Source of the DNA: Planctomycetota bacterium
GTDB lineage: Bacteria > Planctomycetota > JAJSAM01 > JAJVHW01
NCBI GenBank assembly: GCA_024280885.1
Contig: JAJRPF010000061.1
Coordinates: forward strand, 31,526-95,525
Reading direction: 5' to 3'
DNA: 64,000 bases
The notes under the pieces are model-generated. The model worked only from the letters and a program-made list of their open reading frames with translations. It was not told the origin of the DNA and made no database searches. Both the position numbers and the translations under genes were made by a program. How positions within the stretch are numbered: the first letter of the stretch is position 1; every line of letters begins with the position of its first letter. Shown here in pieces: positions 54,748-63,864 of the stretch.

Positions 54748-56315
54748 CAGCGGCTGGACGCCCCGAAGACGCGACCGTAGCGGTAGTAGACCTCGAGGCA
54801 GAGGCAGTTGACCGTGGTCGCATAGATGCGGCCGCCCTCGGGAGTCCACGGATCCACCGGGTCCCAGGAACCGCGCTCGTCACGACCGGACTCGACACGC
54901 TGGTTGTCGACGATCTCGGTCTTCATGTGCTCGTTCCAGATCTTCCAGTGCTTGCCACCGACCTGGAACATCGCGAGTGTCGCGTAGTACCAGTAGTAGA
55001 AGTCGATCGTGCCGGCATCGATGTCCCAGCGCGGCGGCTTCTTGGCCATGAGGTCGGCGCCCTTCTGGATGTACTCATCCTTCTGGGGGTCGGCGCCCGA
55101 GAAGATCCGGACCAGCACGCCGACGCCGGTGAGCGACTCGCTCTGGTCGGCGGGGAACTTCTCCATCATCTCGGTGGTACGTGCAGGCGGGCCACCGCGG
55201 CGCTGATAGCCGACGCGGCCGAACTCCGGCTCCGTCATCTTCTCGACCCAGCCCAGGGCACCGCGGAACGCGCCGCCATCGACGGTCAGCTCGGCCATCT
55301 TGGCGCTCTTCAGCACCATCACGGCCCAGCCGGTCACGGACGTGTCGTTGTCGCCATCGCGGACGCCGTAACGCCAGGCGAGGTACGGGTTCTGCGAGGC
55401 GTGAACGAAGTCGACGCCGCGCTGCGCCGACTCTTTGAAGAGTCGCGAGCCCGTGAGGCCGTACGCCTCGGTCATCGCCAGCGCGGCGGTGGTGTGGTTG
55501 TACTGGAAGTGCTGCGACGTGCGCGGCCCGAAGCAACCCTCGGAGTCCTGGATCTGCTTGAGATAGCGGAGGCCGTTCTTGACGGTGTCCTTGTACTGAC
55601 CCGAGTTGTGGGTCTCGCCAGCGCCGAGGAAGCAGAGGAGCGAGAGACCGGAGAGGCCGGGATCGAAGACCGACTCGCCGGGGCCACCGCATTTGTTCAG
55701 CTTGCACATATCCTCGAAGCCGTCGGCATCCCAGTGGCCGCCGGGGCTCTGGTGGTTCTTCAGCCACTCGAGGGCGAGGTCGACCGCGCTCTGCGTCTTC
55801 TTGCCACCGCCGCCTGCCTTCAGGTTGCGACGGCCGCCACGACGACCGCCGAACGCGCCACCGGCGCCGCCGCCGATGCCGATCGTGCCGTTGTTACCGG
55901 GTCCTTCGAACGGCGCATCGGAGTTGAAGCGCGGGTCGCCGAGGGCCTGGTTGTCATCCATGTCGTTGTCGGTCTCGTTGTGATCCGAGACCTTCGCGTC
56001 CTTGATGACCGGATCTTCGATCTGTTTCTCCATCTCTTCGATGGGCTTGTCTTCTTCGACCTCGGGCTCGACTTCCTCTTCGAGCTCCGGCTGGTCGTCC
56101 TGTGCGGCCATCTCGATCCGCTTGGCGGGAGGCGCCTCGTCGACTTCGCTCGGGATGAGGAAGAGCATGAAGCCCAGCGCGAGGTGCGCGCCGACAGAGC
56201 AGGCGACCCACGGCGCGTTCTTCAACTGCGCATAGAGCAGATCGCCGAAGTCGTCGTGCTGATCCACCATCATCGCTTCGCGTCGGCTCATCTGTGTGCC
56301 GTCGATTGTGCCCAT
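54747..56315 (-). CDS. Membrane-anchored prenyltransferase/squalene-cyclase-repeat protein with TonB-like N-terminus
   Basis: 522 residues from an ATG with GAGAGGACG upstream. A cytoplasmic ~35-residue head precedes one helix (A-C-S-V-G-A-H-L-A-L-G-F-M-L-F-L-I-P), then a Glu/Pro-rich acidic spacer (~60-115), like TonB-type energy transducers, then a Gly/Arg stretch (~140-170). The rest is an alpha/alpha toroid with A-L-E-W-L-K-N-H-Q-S-P-G-G-H-W-D, G-L-R-Y-L-K-Q-I-Q-D-S-E-G-C-F-G, N-P-Y-L-A-W-R-Y-G and Y-W-Y-Y-A-T-L-A-M-F-Q. It is a paralogue of the gene at 35506-36819. No cyclase D-x-D-D motif. Role unknown; linking inner and outer envelope is a possibility. Confidence 0.78.
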   Translation of the reverse strand: MGTIDGTQMSRREAMMVDQHDDFGDLLYAQLKNAPWVACSVGAHLALGFMLFLIPSEVDEAPPAKRIEMAAQDDQPELEEEVEPEVEEDKPIEEMEKQIEDPVIKDAKVSDHNETDNDMDDNQALGDPRFNSDAPFEGPGNNGTIGIGGGAGGAFGGRRGGRRNLKAGGGGKKTQSAVDLALEWLKNHQSPGGHWDADGFEDMCKLNKCGGPGESVFDPGLSGLSLLCFLGAGETHNSGQYKDTVKNGLRYLKQIQDSEGCFGPRTSQHFQYNHTTAALAMTEAYGLTGSRLFKESAQRGVDFVHASQNPYLAWRYGVRDGDNDTSVTGWAVMVLKSAKMAELTVDGGAFRGALGWVEKMTEPEFGRVGYQRRGGPPARTTEMMEKFPADQSESLTGVGVLVRIFSGADPQKDEYIQKGADLMAKKPPRWDIDAGTIDFYYWYYATLAMFQVGGKHWKIWNEHMKTEIVDNQRVESGRDERGSWDPVDPWTPEGGRIYATTVNCLCLEVYYRYGRVFGASSR

Positions 56316-56387
56316 GATTTCGTCCTCTCAAGGCTCTCGCCTGCTCGCCTGTCCCGCCCGCTCGCCCCGTCCGATTTGACTCGGCCA

Positions 56388-56411
56388 AGTTGACATCCGA
56401 GTTGACATCGT
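56388..56411. promoter_or_regulatory. Two 12-base-spaced copies of AGTTGACATC
   Basis: AGTTGACATC at 56388-56397 and 56400-56409, period 12, upstream of the prenyltransferase-repeat gene and within ~75 bases of its start. A response-regulator-type tandem site is possible; no regulator gene is near. Confidence 0.4.
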
Positions 56412-56457
56412 CGTCCGACTTGTCACCGTCGCGGCCCGTATCCGGGCTGCCGAGGCT

Positions 56458-56477
56458 CGGTTCCGAGTTCGGAACCG
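56458..56477. promoter_or_regulatory. Perfect 9-2-9 palindrome
   Basis: CGGTTCCGA-GT-TCGGAACCG, a perfect inverted repeat 143-162 bases upstream of the prenyltransferase-repeat start. Typical of a dimeric repressor site, but also possible as a terminator of the gene on the far side (the PPIase ends at 56604 on the same strand). Confidence 0.45.
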
Positions 56478-56603
56478 TTCACGCAGTCGATCTGATGCAT
56501 CGTATCCGCGTGCTCTGACCCACTCAACGAAACGGGCTCGAAAAGGTTCGGCACGAGGTCAGGGGAATGTCAAAAAGATCGCTCTTCGGCCGAAGTCGGG
56601 GCT

Positions 56604-57776
56604 TCAGAGCTCGAAACGGTCCATGAGATCGCGGCGACTCGAGCGAAGGAGATCGCGCAGGTCGATCGCTCGCTCGGCAGGCTCGACAGAGGCTCGTTCG
56701 AGCAGCTTCAATTCGACCTCGTAGGAGGCCATCTGGCGCCGAATCTGGCCGAGTTGCGCACGCACGCTCTCCTGGACCTCGTCATATGGCACAACGCGGT
56801 CGGCGGCGAAGCCGGCGGCGACCATGACGACGAAACTCGTGCCGAGGGGGACGGGAGCCTCGCAGACGGTGCCCTTCGGGTTGCCGAACGCAAACTCCTC
56901 CATCCATGCGGCGCGCTCGCCCCGCCGGAAGCTGAGCAGACCGTACGCATCCTCGGCTGCCGCCTCGGCGCCGATGGTCCTGCGGTAGACGGGCACCCAG
57001 TCCTCGCCGTCCAACAACGCCTTGTGCGCAACCTCCGCCTTCGCTTTCGCGGCCGCCACGGCAGCCTCGCGATCCGGGGCAGCGCGGTCCGCCTTCACGC
57101 GCAGGATGTGTAGCTCGGCGTGGGCCGGCTCCAGGTAGCGCTCGGGATGCCGCTCCCAGTACTTGCGCACCTGCTCCGGCGAAACGAACACGTCGGTCAT
57201 CGGCCGCACGCGGGGATCGCCCCCACCGAGGCCGAGCGCCGACATCATGAAGCGCTGCATCGACCACTCGCGGCGGATGCCCTGGTCGTACTCGCGGCGC
57301 GTCATGCCGCGCTCCGCGAGGAACGCGTCGAGCGTGCCTCCGGTCGCTTTCAGGTCCTTGAGGCGTAACTCGCGCTCCGCATCGAGTTGATCGCGTGTCA
57401 TTCGGACGCCAGCCTCGACCGACGCATGAAAGACGACACGGTCGCGCAAGATGTCGAGGAGCGCTTGATCTTCGAGCTGGCGCTTTTGGCCCTCCTCGCC
57501 CAGCACGGCGAGTTGAGGGCCGACCTTCAAGAGCACGGCGCGGTAGGTGATGACCTCGCCGTTGATGTACGCGAGCACGCGACTCGAAGACCGTGCATCG
57601 GGGCCGGCCGCGGGCGCCGAGTCGGCGTCGGCCTCGATTGCCGTACGTGCCTGTTCGCGCTGTTCGAGCTCGAGTGGCCGCCCCATCGCGGCGGGGTCTT
57701 CGACTTCTCCCTGCGGAGGTACCGAGGAGCACGCGGCGAGCAGCAGAATGGTGGGTAGAAGCAGGATCCGTCTCAT
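56604..57776 (-). CDS. SurA/PrsA-like parvulin-type lipoprotein
   Basis: 390 residues from the ATG at 57776; the frame to 57866 lacks signal features. Signal peptide R-R-I-L-L-L-P-T-I-L-L-L-A-A-C with a good lipobox. A SurA-N-like helical part (R-V-L-A-Y-I-N-G-E-V-I-T-Y) begins near residue 75, and the PPIC-type domain (H-A-E-L-H-I-L-R-V-K, then a G-L-L-S-F-R-R-G-E and a F-A-F-G-N-P-K-G) covers ~210-330. It would assist folding of exported or outer-membrane proteins. It is 99 bases after mfd and probably co-transcribed. Catalytic activity is not assured. Confidence 0.78.
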   Translation of the reverse strand: MRRILLLPTILLLAACSSVPPQGEVEDPAAMGRPLELEQREQARTAIEADADSAPAAGPDARSSSRVLAYINGEVITYRAVLLKVGPQLAVLGEEGQKRQLEDQALLDILRDRVVFHASVEAGVRMTRDQLDAERELRLKDLKATGGTLDAFLAERGMTRREYDQGIRREWSMQRFMMSALGLGGGDPRVRPMTDVFVSPEQVRKYWERHPERYLEPAHAELHILRVKADRAAPDREAAVAAAKAKAEVAHKALLDGEDWVPVYRRTIGAEAAAEDAYGLLSFRRGERAAWMEEFAFGNPKGTVCEAPVPLGTSFVVMVAAGFAADRVVPYDEVQESVRAQLGQIRRQMASYEVELKLLERASVEPAERAIDLRDLLRSSRRDLMDRFEL

Positions 57777-57875
57777 GGCCGAGACTCTACCGTCCCTTTG
57801 TGACGAAGATGCGCGGATCGGCACCGAGATGTACGATCTGCTTCCGTCCCAGCCTGCCGAGGCCACGGAGCCCGA

Positions 57876-60800
57876 TCATCGATTTCCGCCGGGACGCCGG
57901 TCGCGCCCGGGTGGGCGTCGGCGACGGGTGCTGCGCCCTCCTCGGCTGCGTCCTGCGCCGCCGCCGGAACGCGCACCGGCGGGCTTCGGTTTCGGCGCCT
58001 CCCCAGCAAGCGCGGTCAAGACGGCGTCTACGAGTTGGAACGGCGTCAGGTCGCCGCGCGGCAGCAGCAGATGGCAATGCGCCTTGTCGACGACGCGCAC
58101 GCGATCACCGAGCGCTTCCAACTTGCGCTTCACACGCATCGGCTCAACGCAACGCAGCAGAATTCGCTGCTCGCCATCGTGGTCGATCTGCGCCATCCGC
58201 GTGATCCCGAGTACCTCCCCCAACAGCCGCACGCGGGCCAGCCGCGCCAGCAATCGGACGGCGGCGGGCGGGCTCCCAAAGCGGTCGGTACACTCGGCGA
58301 GCAGCGCGTGAACCTCGTCGACCGTGTGCGCCGCCGAGAAGCGCCGGTACGTGTCAATGCGCTGCCGATCATCGGGGACGTACTCCGCCGGGATCGCCGT
58401 CGGTACCGGCAGGCTGACGTGGCTTGCCGTGCGGAACGCCACGCGCTCCTTCTTCACGCGTTTCACGGCGTCGGCCAACAGCTGGCAATAGAGCTCGTAA
58501 CCGACGGACGCGATGTGGCCGGATTGCTCCGCGCCGAGCAGGCTGCCCGCACCGCGGATCTCCATGTCGCGCATGGCGATGCGGAAACCGGCGCCGAGAT
58601 CCGAGAGTTCCTCGATCGCGCGCACGCGGTGTTCGGCATCGGTGGCCAGCGTACCCGCCGGCACGATCAGGAAGCAGTACGCGCGGCGATCGTAACGGCC
58701 GACGCGACCGCGCAGTTGGTGGAGGTCCGCCAGACCGAGCCAGTCCGCGCGATCGATGAACATCGTGTTCGCATTCGGGATGTCGAGCCCCGACTCGACG
58801 ATCGTCGTCGCCACCAGGACATCGGTGCGATGCTCGACGAATTCGAGCATGCGCTCCTCGATCATGTGGTCGCTCATCTGCCCGTGGACGACACCGACGC
58901 GCGCCTCGGGGACCAGGTGTCGCAACTTGGATGCGAGCTTCTCGATCGACTTCACGCGGTTGTGGATGAAGAACGCCTGTCCGCCGCGCTCGAGTTCGGA
59001 GAGCAGGGCGTCGCGCACAAGTGCATCGTCGGGCGCGATCACACGCGTCTCGATGGGACGCCTGCCGAGCGGCGGCGTCGTCAGCGAGCTGATGTCGCGC
59101 AACCCGAGCAGCGCCATATGCAGTGTGCGCGGAATGGGCGTCGCCGACAACGTGATGACATCGACCGTGGCCCGCACATGGCGGAGCGCCTCCTTCGCGC
59201 GGACACCGAAACGCTGTTCCTCGTCGATGACGACCAATCCGAGATCGCGGAACGTGACGTCGGGCGAGACGAGACGATGCGTGCCGATCACGACGTCCGT
59301 CCGCCCCGCAGCGGCGTCTGCAACAATCGTGCGCTGCTCCTTCCCTGTGCGGAACCGGCAGAGCACCGACACGTTGATTGGATAGCTGGCGAAACGTTCC
59401 CTGAAGACGTGACCGTGCTGCTCCGCGAGCACCGTCGTCGGTACGAGCACCGCCACCTGCTTGCCCGCCATCACGCACTTGAATGCGGCGCGTACGGCGA
59501 GTTCGGTCTTCCCGAAACCGACGTCGCCACAGAGCAGCCGATCCATCGGCGTATCGCGCTCCATATCCGCCTTGATCGCGGGCAACGCCCGCTCTTGATC
59601 CGGCGTGAGATCGAAGGGGAACGTCGCGTCGAATTCCAGTTGCTCGGGCGTGTCCGGCGGGAAGGGAATCCCCGGTCGCGCGGCGCGACGTGCGTGCGTC
59701 TCGAGGAGCTCGATGGCGATCCCTTCGACAGACTCTGTGACCGCGTTCTTGCGCTTGTTCCACTCCTTGCCGCCGATGGTGCTGAGCTTCGGATCGGACT
59801 CGCTCGCACCCACGTAGCGGTGCACCAGCGACGCCTTCGTCACCGGCACATAGACGCGTGTGCCCTTCGCGAATTCGAGTGTGAGATGCTCGGTCTCGAC
59901 GCCCTGTTGCTCGCGTTTGACGAGCCCCTTGTAGATCCCGATGCCATGGTCCAGGTGGACGATGGGATCGTCGATCCGAAGATCCGTCCACTGCGGTGCG
60001 GGCGCGCTCACGCGCTGCTTCCCCGACGGGCGCGGCAGGCGCGTGCGCCCGAAGAGCTCGTCGTAGCTGAGGAGTGCCAGCCCGAGTTCCGGCACCTGGA
60101 AACCGTGCGCCAGGCGGCCCTCTTCGACGCGCAGCGAGTCCTTCGCGTCGAGACCACCCTCGGCGAGCAACGTCTTCACACGCGCGACCTCACCGGCGGT
60201 CGCGCAGAGCAGGCGGACATCGTTGTTCCGAGCCAGAAGCGCGTCGACCGCGTCCCGGAACGTGATGAGATCCTTGGCGAGTCCGGTGGCGGTCAGAAGA
60301 CGCGCGTTCGTCTGCGTATCGTTCTCGACGATCGGCGCGCGCGAGAGCCGCAGGGCGGGGAAGTCGAGCGCGCGCAGAGAGAAGCGCGCGTACATCGTCC
60401 CGAGTTCTTCTTCGGGCCGCGAGCGCTCGAAGCGGGCCAGCCACGCAGAGGCTTCCGCCTCTTCGAGATGCACGATAAGCGCCTTGCCGGGCAGGAGGTC
60501 CGGGAGCAACTTCGCGCGCTTCAAGGCGCGCACGCGTTCTTCGCGTTCCGCAGTCGCTGGCACGCCCGCGGCCTGCTCCACCGAGAGCAACGGGATCGCA
60601 CACGCGTCGATGGTTTCGATCGAACGCTGCGTCAACGCATCGAAGACGCGCAGACTCTCGATCTCGTCGCCGAAGAGTTCCGCACGCACGGGGGCGTCGC
60701 GCCCGCGCGGGAAGATGTCGATGATGCCGCCGCGTTGCGCCCACTCGCCCGGTGCCTCGACCATCGGCACACGTTCGAAGCCAGCGCGTGCAAGCCGCCC

Positions 60801-61292
60801 GCTCAGCTCGTCGGTGTCGATCGTCTCGCCGCTCCGCAGACGCACCGATGCCGCCGCCAGAACGTCCGGCCCCGGCACCGGCTGCAGCACGGCCGACAGC
60901 GGCGCCACGACCCAATCCGGACCGCTCCCCGATGCCAACCCTTCGGCAATGTCGGTGCGCTCGCCCAGCCGACCTCGTTCACGAGCACGCGCATCTGCGC
61001 GCGTCGCATCGAACGCGGGAAAGAGGGCCACGCGCGACGCCGCGCCCAGGAAGTAGACGAGATCCTCGCGGAACGCCGCCGCCTCCTCGGGGCCGGGGGC
61101 AACGACGAGGCGAGGTCGCGGGAGGACGTCGTCGAGCGCCGCAAGCAGCGCCGCAGAACTGCTCCCGACGAGACCGCCGAGCGCGAATTGCCCCCCGCCG
61201 CACGCTGCATCACGCGCGGCGGCGGCCCAGCGGAGTCCGCGCAGGCCGTCGAGCAGTTCCGCCGTGCCGCAACTATCCCGGCCGGGAGCCAT
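57876..61292 (-). CDS. mfd: Transcription-repair coupling factor
   Basis: 1138 residues, normal for Mfd. Order: UvrB-like N-terminal region (G-S-S-S-A-A-L-L-A-A-L), RNA-polymerase-interacting domain around L-V-H-L-D-H-G-I-G-I-Y-K-G near residue 450, RecG-type helicase with Walker A G-D-V-G-F-G-K-T-E near 590, D-E-E-Q-R-F-G near 690 and the helicase C motifs R-G-R-V-G-R-Y-D-R, and the C-terminal domain that masks UvrA binding. It removes stalled RNA polymerase and recruits UvrA. A Gly/Arg/Pro-rich tail ends the protein. It follows rnc by 86 bases and precedes the PPIase gene. Confidence 0.96.
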   Translation of the reverse strand: MAPGRDSCGTAELLDGLRGLRWAAAARDAACGGGQFALGGLVGSSSAALLAALDDVLPRPRLVVAPGPEEAAAFREDLVYFLGAASRVALFPAFDATRADARARERGRLGERTDIAEGLASGSGPDWVVAPLSAVLQPVPGPDVLAAASVRLRSGETIDTDELSGRLARAGFERVPMVEAPGEWAQRGGIIDIFPRGRDAPVRAELFGDEIESLRVFDALTQRSIETIDACAIPLLSVEQAAGVPATAEREERVRALKRAKLLPDLLPGKALIVHLEEAEASAWLARFERSRPEEELGTMYARFSLRALDFPALRLSRAPIVENDTQTNARLLTATGLAKDLITFRDAVDALLARNNDVRLLCATAGEVARVKTLLAEGGLDAKDSLRVEEGRLAHGFQVPELGLALLSYDELFGRTRLPRPSGKQRVSAPAPQWTDLRIDDPIVHLDHGIGIYKGLVKREQQGVETEHLTLEFAKGTRVYVPVTKASLVHRYVGASESDPKLSTIGGKEWNKRKNAVTESVEGIAIELLETHARRAARPGIPFPPDTPEQLEFDATFPFDLTPDQERALPAIKADMERDTPMDRLLCGDVGFGKTELAVRAAFKCVMAGKQVAVLVPTTVLAEQHGHVFRERFASYPINVSVLCRFRTGKEQRTIVADAAAGRTDVVIGTHRLVSPDVTFRDLGLVVIDEEQRFGVRAKEALRHVRATVDVITLSATPIPRTLHMALLGLRDISSLTTPPLGRRPIETRVIAPDDALVRDALLSELERGGQAFFIHNRVKSIEKLASKLRHLVPEARVGVVHGQMSDHMIEERMLEFVEHRTDVLVATTIVESGLDIPNANTMFIDRADWLGLADLHQLRGRVGRYDRRAYCFLIVPAGTLATDAEHRVRAIEELSDLGAGFRIAMRDMEIRGAGSLLGAEQSGHIASVGYELYCQLLADAVKRVKKERVAFRTASHVSLPVPTAIPAEYVPDDRQRIDTYRRFSAAHTVDEVHALLAECTDRFGSPPAAVRLLARLARVRLLGEVLGITRMAQIDHDGEQRILLRCVEPMRVKRKLEALGDRVRVVDKAHCHLLLPRGDLTPFQLVDAVLTALAGEAPKPKPAGARSGGGAGRSRGGRSTRRRRPPGRDRRPGGNR

Positions 61293-61378
61293 TGCGGCGC
61301 CTCAGCGAACAACCGAGGGGGTGGCGCACCCGGAGGGGACTCCGAGCCGGAACGGGAGTCCGCATCGACGTCGCCGGA

Positions 61379-63010
61379 CTATCGCCGGCGCCGTCCGGAA
61401 GAGCGTCCCGAGGAGCGGCCGGATGAACGACCACCACCGGATGGTGACCGACGCAGTCGCTCGCGCAGGATGCCCTGCAACGCACGCTTGGCGGCGGCCT
61501 GTTCGGCGTCCTTCTTCGTCTCTCCCTGTCCGGCGTTGAAGCGCCGCGAGCCGACGATTGCGACGACCTCGTACACCCGCGAGTGGTCCGGTCCGGACCG
61601 GCGCAACACCTCGTAACGCGGCGTGTCGCCGAACTGTCGCTGGGCCACCTGCTGCAGAACCGACTTGAAGTTCTTCGCGCTGCGATCGGAGAGCGCTGCG
61701 CGAATGAACGGACCGAGGTGATCGAGTACGTAGAAACGCGCCGTCTCGTAGCCACGGTCGAGATAGACCGCGCCGGTGACCGCCTCGAAGACATCCGCGA
61801 CGAGCGATTTCGGCGGGCCGTTCTTCATCTGAATACCGCGCCCAACGGCGAGGTATTGCGGCAGACCGACCTTGTTCGCTGCGGCGGCAAGTCCCGTCGT
61901 GCTGACGACCTCGGACTTGACCTTGGTCAGTTCGCCCTCGTCGCAATCGGGCAAGAGCTTGTAGAGGTACTCGGCGATGATCAGGTCGATCACGGCGTCG
62001 CCGAGGAACTCCATGCGCTCATACGACGGCTTGGAGGACGTCTTGACGCTGCTGTGCGTGAGCGCATTCTCGAGGAATGAGATATCGCGGAAGTGATATC
62101 CGATTGCGCGCTGACACTCGTGGAGCCGTGCGGGGTCGTAGTAGGCGGCGACCGAGCGCGGCGTCGGGAGCTTCGCCCCGCGAGCGTCCGCGGCAGGATC
62201 GGGCCGCCGTTCCGGGCGACGCGCCGTCTGCCGTTCCGGGCGCTCTCGTCGCGGGGCATCCGAACGTGGCCGGCGTGAGCGCGCCGGTCGCGTCTCTTCG
62301 TCGCGCCGCGGTCGCCGCTCGCGCTCGGCGTCGCCCGCCTCGCGGGCTCGCCCGCTCCGGCGACGGCGATCGGCCGAGTCGCCAGCGCTATCGGCGCCAC
62401 CACGATCGGCGCCATCATGGCGGTCGCTCCGGGAATCCCGCATGGGCCGACGATCTTGCCGTTCGTCACCCCGGCTTTCGTCGTCCCGCACCGCATCCTC
62501 GGGCTTCCGACGACGGCCACGCCCACCGCGCCGCGATCGCTTTCGAGGTCGCGGCTCGCCATCCGCATCGTCGCGGTCCGCGCCTGACGGCGGGGCGCGG
62601 CGCGACTCCCGCGGTGCGCTCTCGCGCTCGCGGTCCTCGCCACGATCGCCGTCACTCCGCACATCACTCCGCACATCACTCCGCACATCACCGTGTCCAT
62701 CACGAAGCGGACTTCGGCGCCGACGGCGGCGGCCACGGGGCACTGCGTCGTCGCCCCCATCGCGGCCGCGATCCGCGGCGCCATCGCTGTGGTCGCCGCC
62801 CCTCTGATTAACACCGCCCCGATGGTCAACGTCACCGCCGTCGCGGTCACGACGATCGGCTTCGCCTGCGTCGCTCTCGTTCGAATTCCCGTTGCGCCGA
62901 CGGCCGCCGCGACGCCTGCGTCGCCTGGGCGAGCCGTCGCCCTGATTTGAACCATGGTCCGCCTCGGCGGAACGGTCCGCGGCCGGGCTTCTGCCCGCCG
63001 CTGCGTTCAT
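61379..63010 (-). CDS. rnc: RNase III with long Arg/Asp/Gly-rich N-terminal extension
   Basis: 543 residues, more than twice the usual ~230. Residues 1 to about 285 are low-complexity, rich in Arg, Asp, Gly and Ser (R-R-R-R-R-R-G-G-R-R-R; tandem D-V-R-S repeats encoded by three 12-bp units near 62655-62695). The catalytic domain starts near 290, with E-R-M-E-F-L-G-D-A-V-I-D-L near 333 and D-V-F-E-A-V-T-G-A near 405 carrying the acidic metal ligands. A dsRNA-binding domain occupies ~440-515, followed by a G-R-S-S repeat tail. The core should cleave double-stranded RNA. The start ATG at 63010 is the only open choice far upstream, but a start near the core is not excluded. Confidence 0.88.
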   Translation of the reverse strand: MNAAAGRSPAADRSAEADHGSNQGDGSPRRRRRRGGRRRNGNSNESDAGEADRRDRDGGDVDHRGGVNQRGGDHSDGAADRGRDGGDDAVPRGRRRRRRSPLRDGHGDVRSDVRSDVRSDGDRGEDRERESAPRESRRAPPSGADRDDADGEPRPRKRSRRGGRGRRRKPEDAVRDDESRGDERQDRRPMRDSRSDRHDGADRGGADSAGDSADRRRRSGRAREAGDAERERRPRRDEETRPARSRRPRSDAPRRERPERQTARRPERRPDPAADARGAKLPTPRSVAAYYDPARLHECQRAIGYHFRDISFLENALTHSSVKTSSKPSYERMEFLGDAVIDLIIAEYLYKLLPDCDEGELTKVKSEVVSTTGLAAAANKVGLPQYLAVGRGIQMKNGPPKSLVADVFEAVTGAVYLDRGYETARFYVLDHLGPFIRAALSDRSAKNFKSVLQQVAQRQFGDTPRYEVLRRSGPDHSRVYEVVAIVGSRRFNAGQGETKKDAEQAAAKRALQGILRERLRRSPSGGGRSSGRSSGRSSGRRRR

Positions 63011-63368
63011 GTCCTGGATGATCGCCTCCGTGTTGTGACTCTCGTCGTGTCAACGCGGGGCACGGGGGGCGCGCACTCTCCTCGGGTCCTCGTGTGCGAC
63101 TGTCGTAATCATGTGACTGTCAGCGACTGAGGTTGAGGAAGGGCGCGCGCGCCACGCGGCCCGGTATTCGGCCGGACGTAATCGTCTGCGGCCACGGGGT
63201 GCCTTCGCTCGTCTGTACACGACCGGTCAACCAATATGACCAAGCAAAGTGTCATGGTTGTCGGCCGTCGGACGGCGAAGAACTCACACCGATAGGGAAT
63301 GTCACTCTAGCCAGAGGGCGAGTGGCCGGGCGGATATTCGGAGGCGACTCCGGCGACTCCGTATCGCC
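63011..63368. other. Gene-free gap between rnc and the GspG-like gene
   Basis: 358 bases with no plausible coding frame. It contains a somewhat AT-richer stretch around 63225-63310 where the rnc promoter could lie, and a short GGTCA...TGACC inverted repeat near 63226-63242. No RNA gene or terminator is clear. Confidence 0.5.
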
Positions 63369-63839
63369 TCAGCGTGGTTTGAGCGTCCGGACGACGTCAT
63401 CGACGGTGTCGAACGCCCCATCGGGGCCTGCGCTACGCAGATCCGCCCGATCGCGTCCCCGGCTCTCGTAGCGCAGGGCGTGCCCCCACGGGTCGGGCGG
63501 CGGCGTCTCCCGCAGCGCCCGCGGGAAGCCGCCGCTACGCTCGCGCGCCGCGTGGAGCCACTCGCTGACCTCATCGAGCAGGGCGTGTGTGCCCTCAACC
63601 TCCGCCCGCTCGGCCTCGATGTCCGCGAGCTGGCGCTGCTGCATGTCGTCGATCTGCGCCAACACCGTTCCCGACACGGCAGTGACCGCGACGACCAGGA
63701 AGAGCCCGCCGAGCCCGAGGAACGCCGTGCACCCCGCAAGGAACCCGGCCCCGGCCGAAACCGACGGGCGCCCCAGAGGGACATGCGGAATCGTCGCCGC
63801 GCGGGGCTCTTCAGGCTCGAATTCGTCTGTCGGCGTCAT
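63369..63839 (-). CDS. GspG-like (type II secretion pseudopilin-type) membrane protein
   Basis: 156 residues. A 30-residue acidic/Pro head precedes one helix (F-L-G-L-G-G-L-F-L-V-V-A-V-T-A-V-S) and a coiled-coil stretch (Q-L-A-D-I-E-A-E-R-A-E-V-E). The end has D-P-W-G-H-A-L-R-Y-E and D-L-R-S-A-G-P-D-G-A-F-D-T-V-D-D, the signature of the GspG calcium-binding tail. No prepilin cleavage motif stands before the helix, so it is probably a GspG-related membrane protein, not a true major pseudopilin. It is isolated on its strand. Confidence 0.75.
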   Translation of the reverse strand: MTPTDEFEPEEPRAATIPHVPLGRPSVSAGAGFLAGCTAFLGLGGLFLVVAVTAVSGTVLAQIDDMQQRQLADIEAERAEVEGTHALLDEVSEWLHAARERSGGFPRALRETPPPDPWGHALRYESRGRDRADLRSAGPDGAFDTVDDVVRTLKPR

Positions 63840-63864
63840 CTCCAGCCCTCGTCAGTCCGCTCGG

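Noticed and set aside
58035..61616. A 1193-codon open frame on the plus strand
   Set aside because: It is the complement of mfd and part of rnc; high GC leaves long antisense frames open. No domain is recognisable.
62010..63010. The RNase III extension as a separate gene
   Set aside because: It is continuous in frame with the catalytic core, with no stop or better start between.
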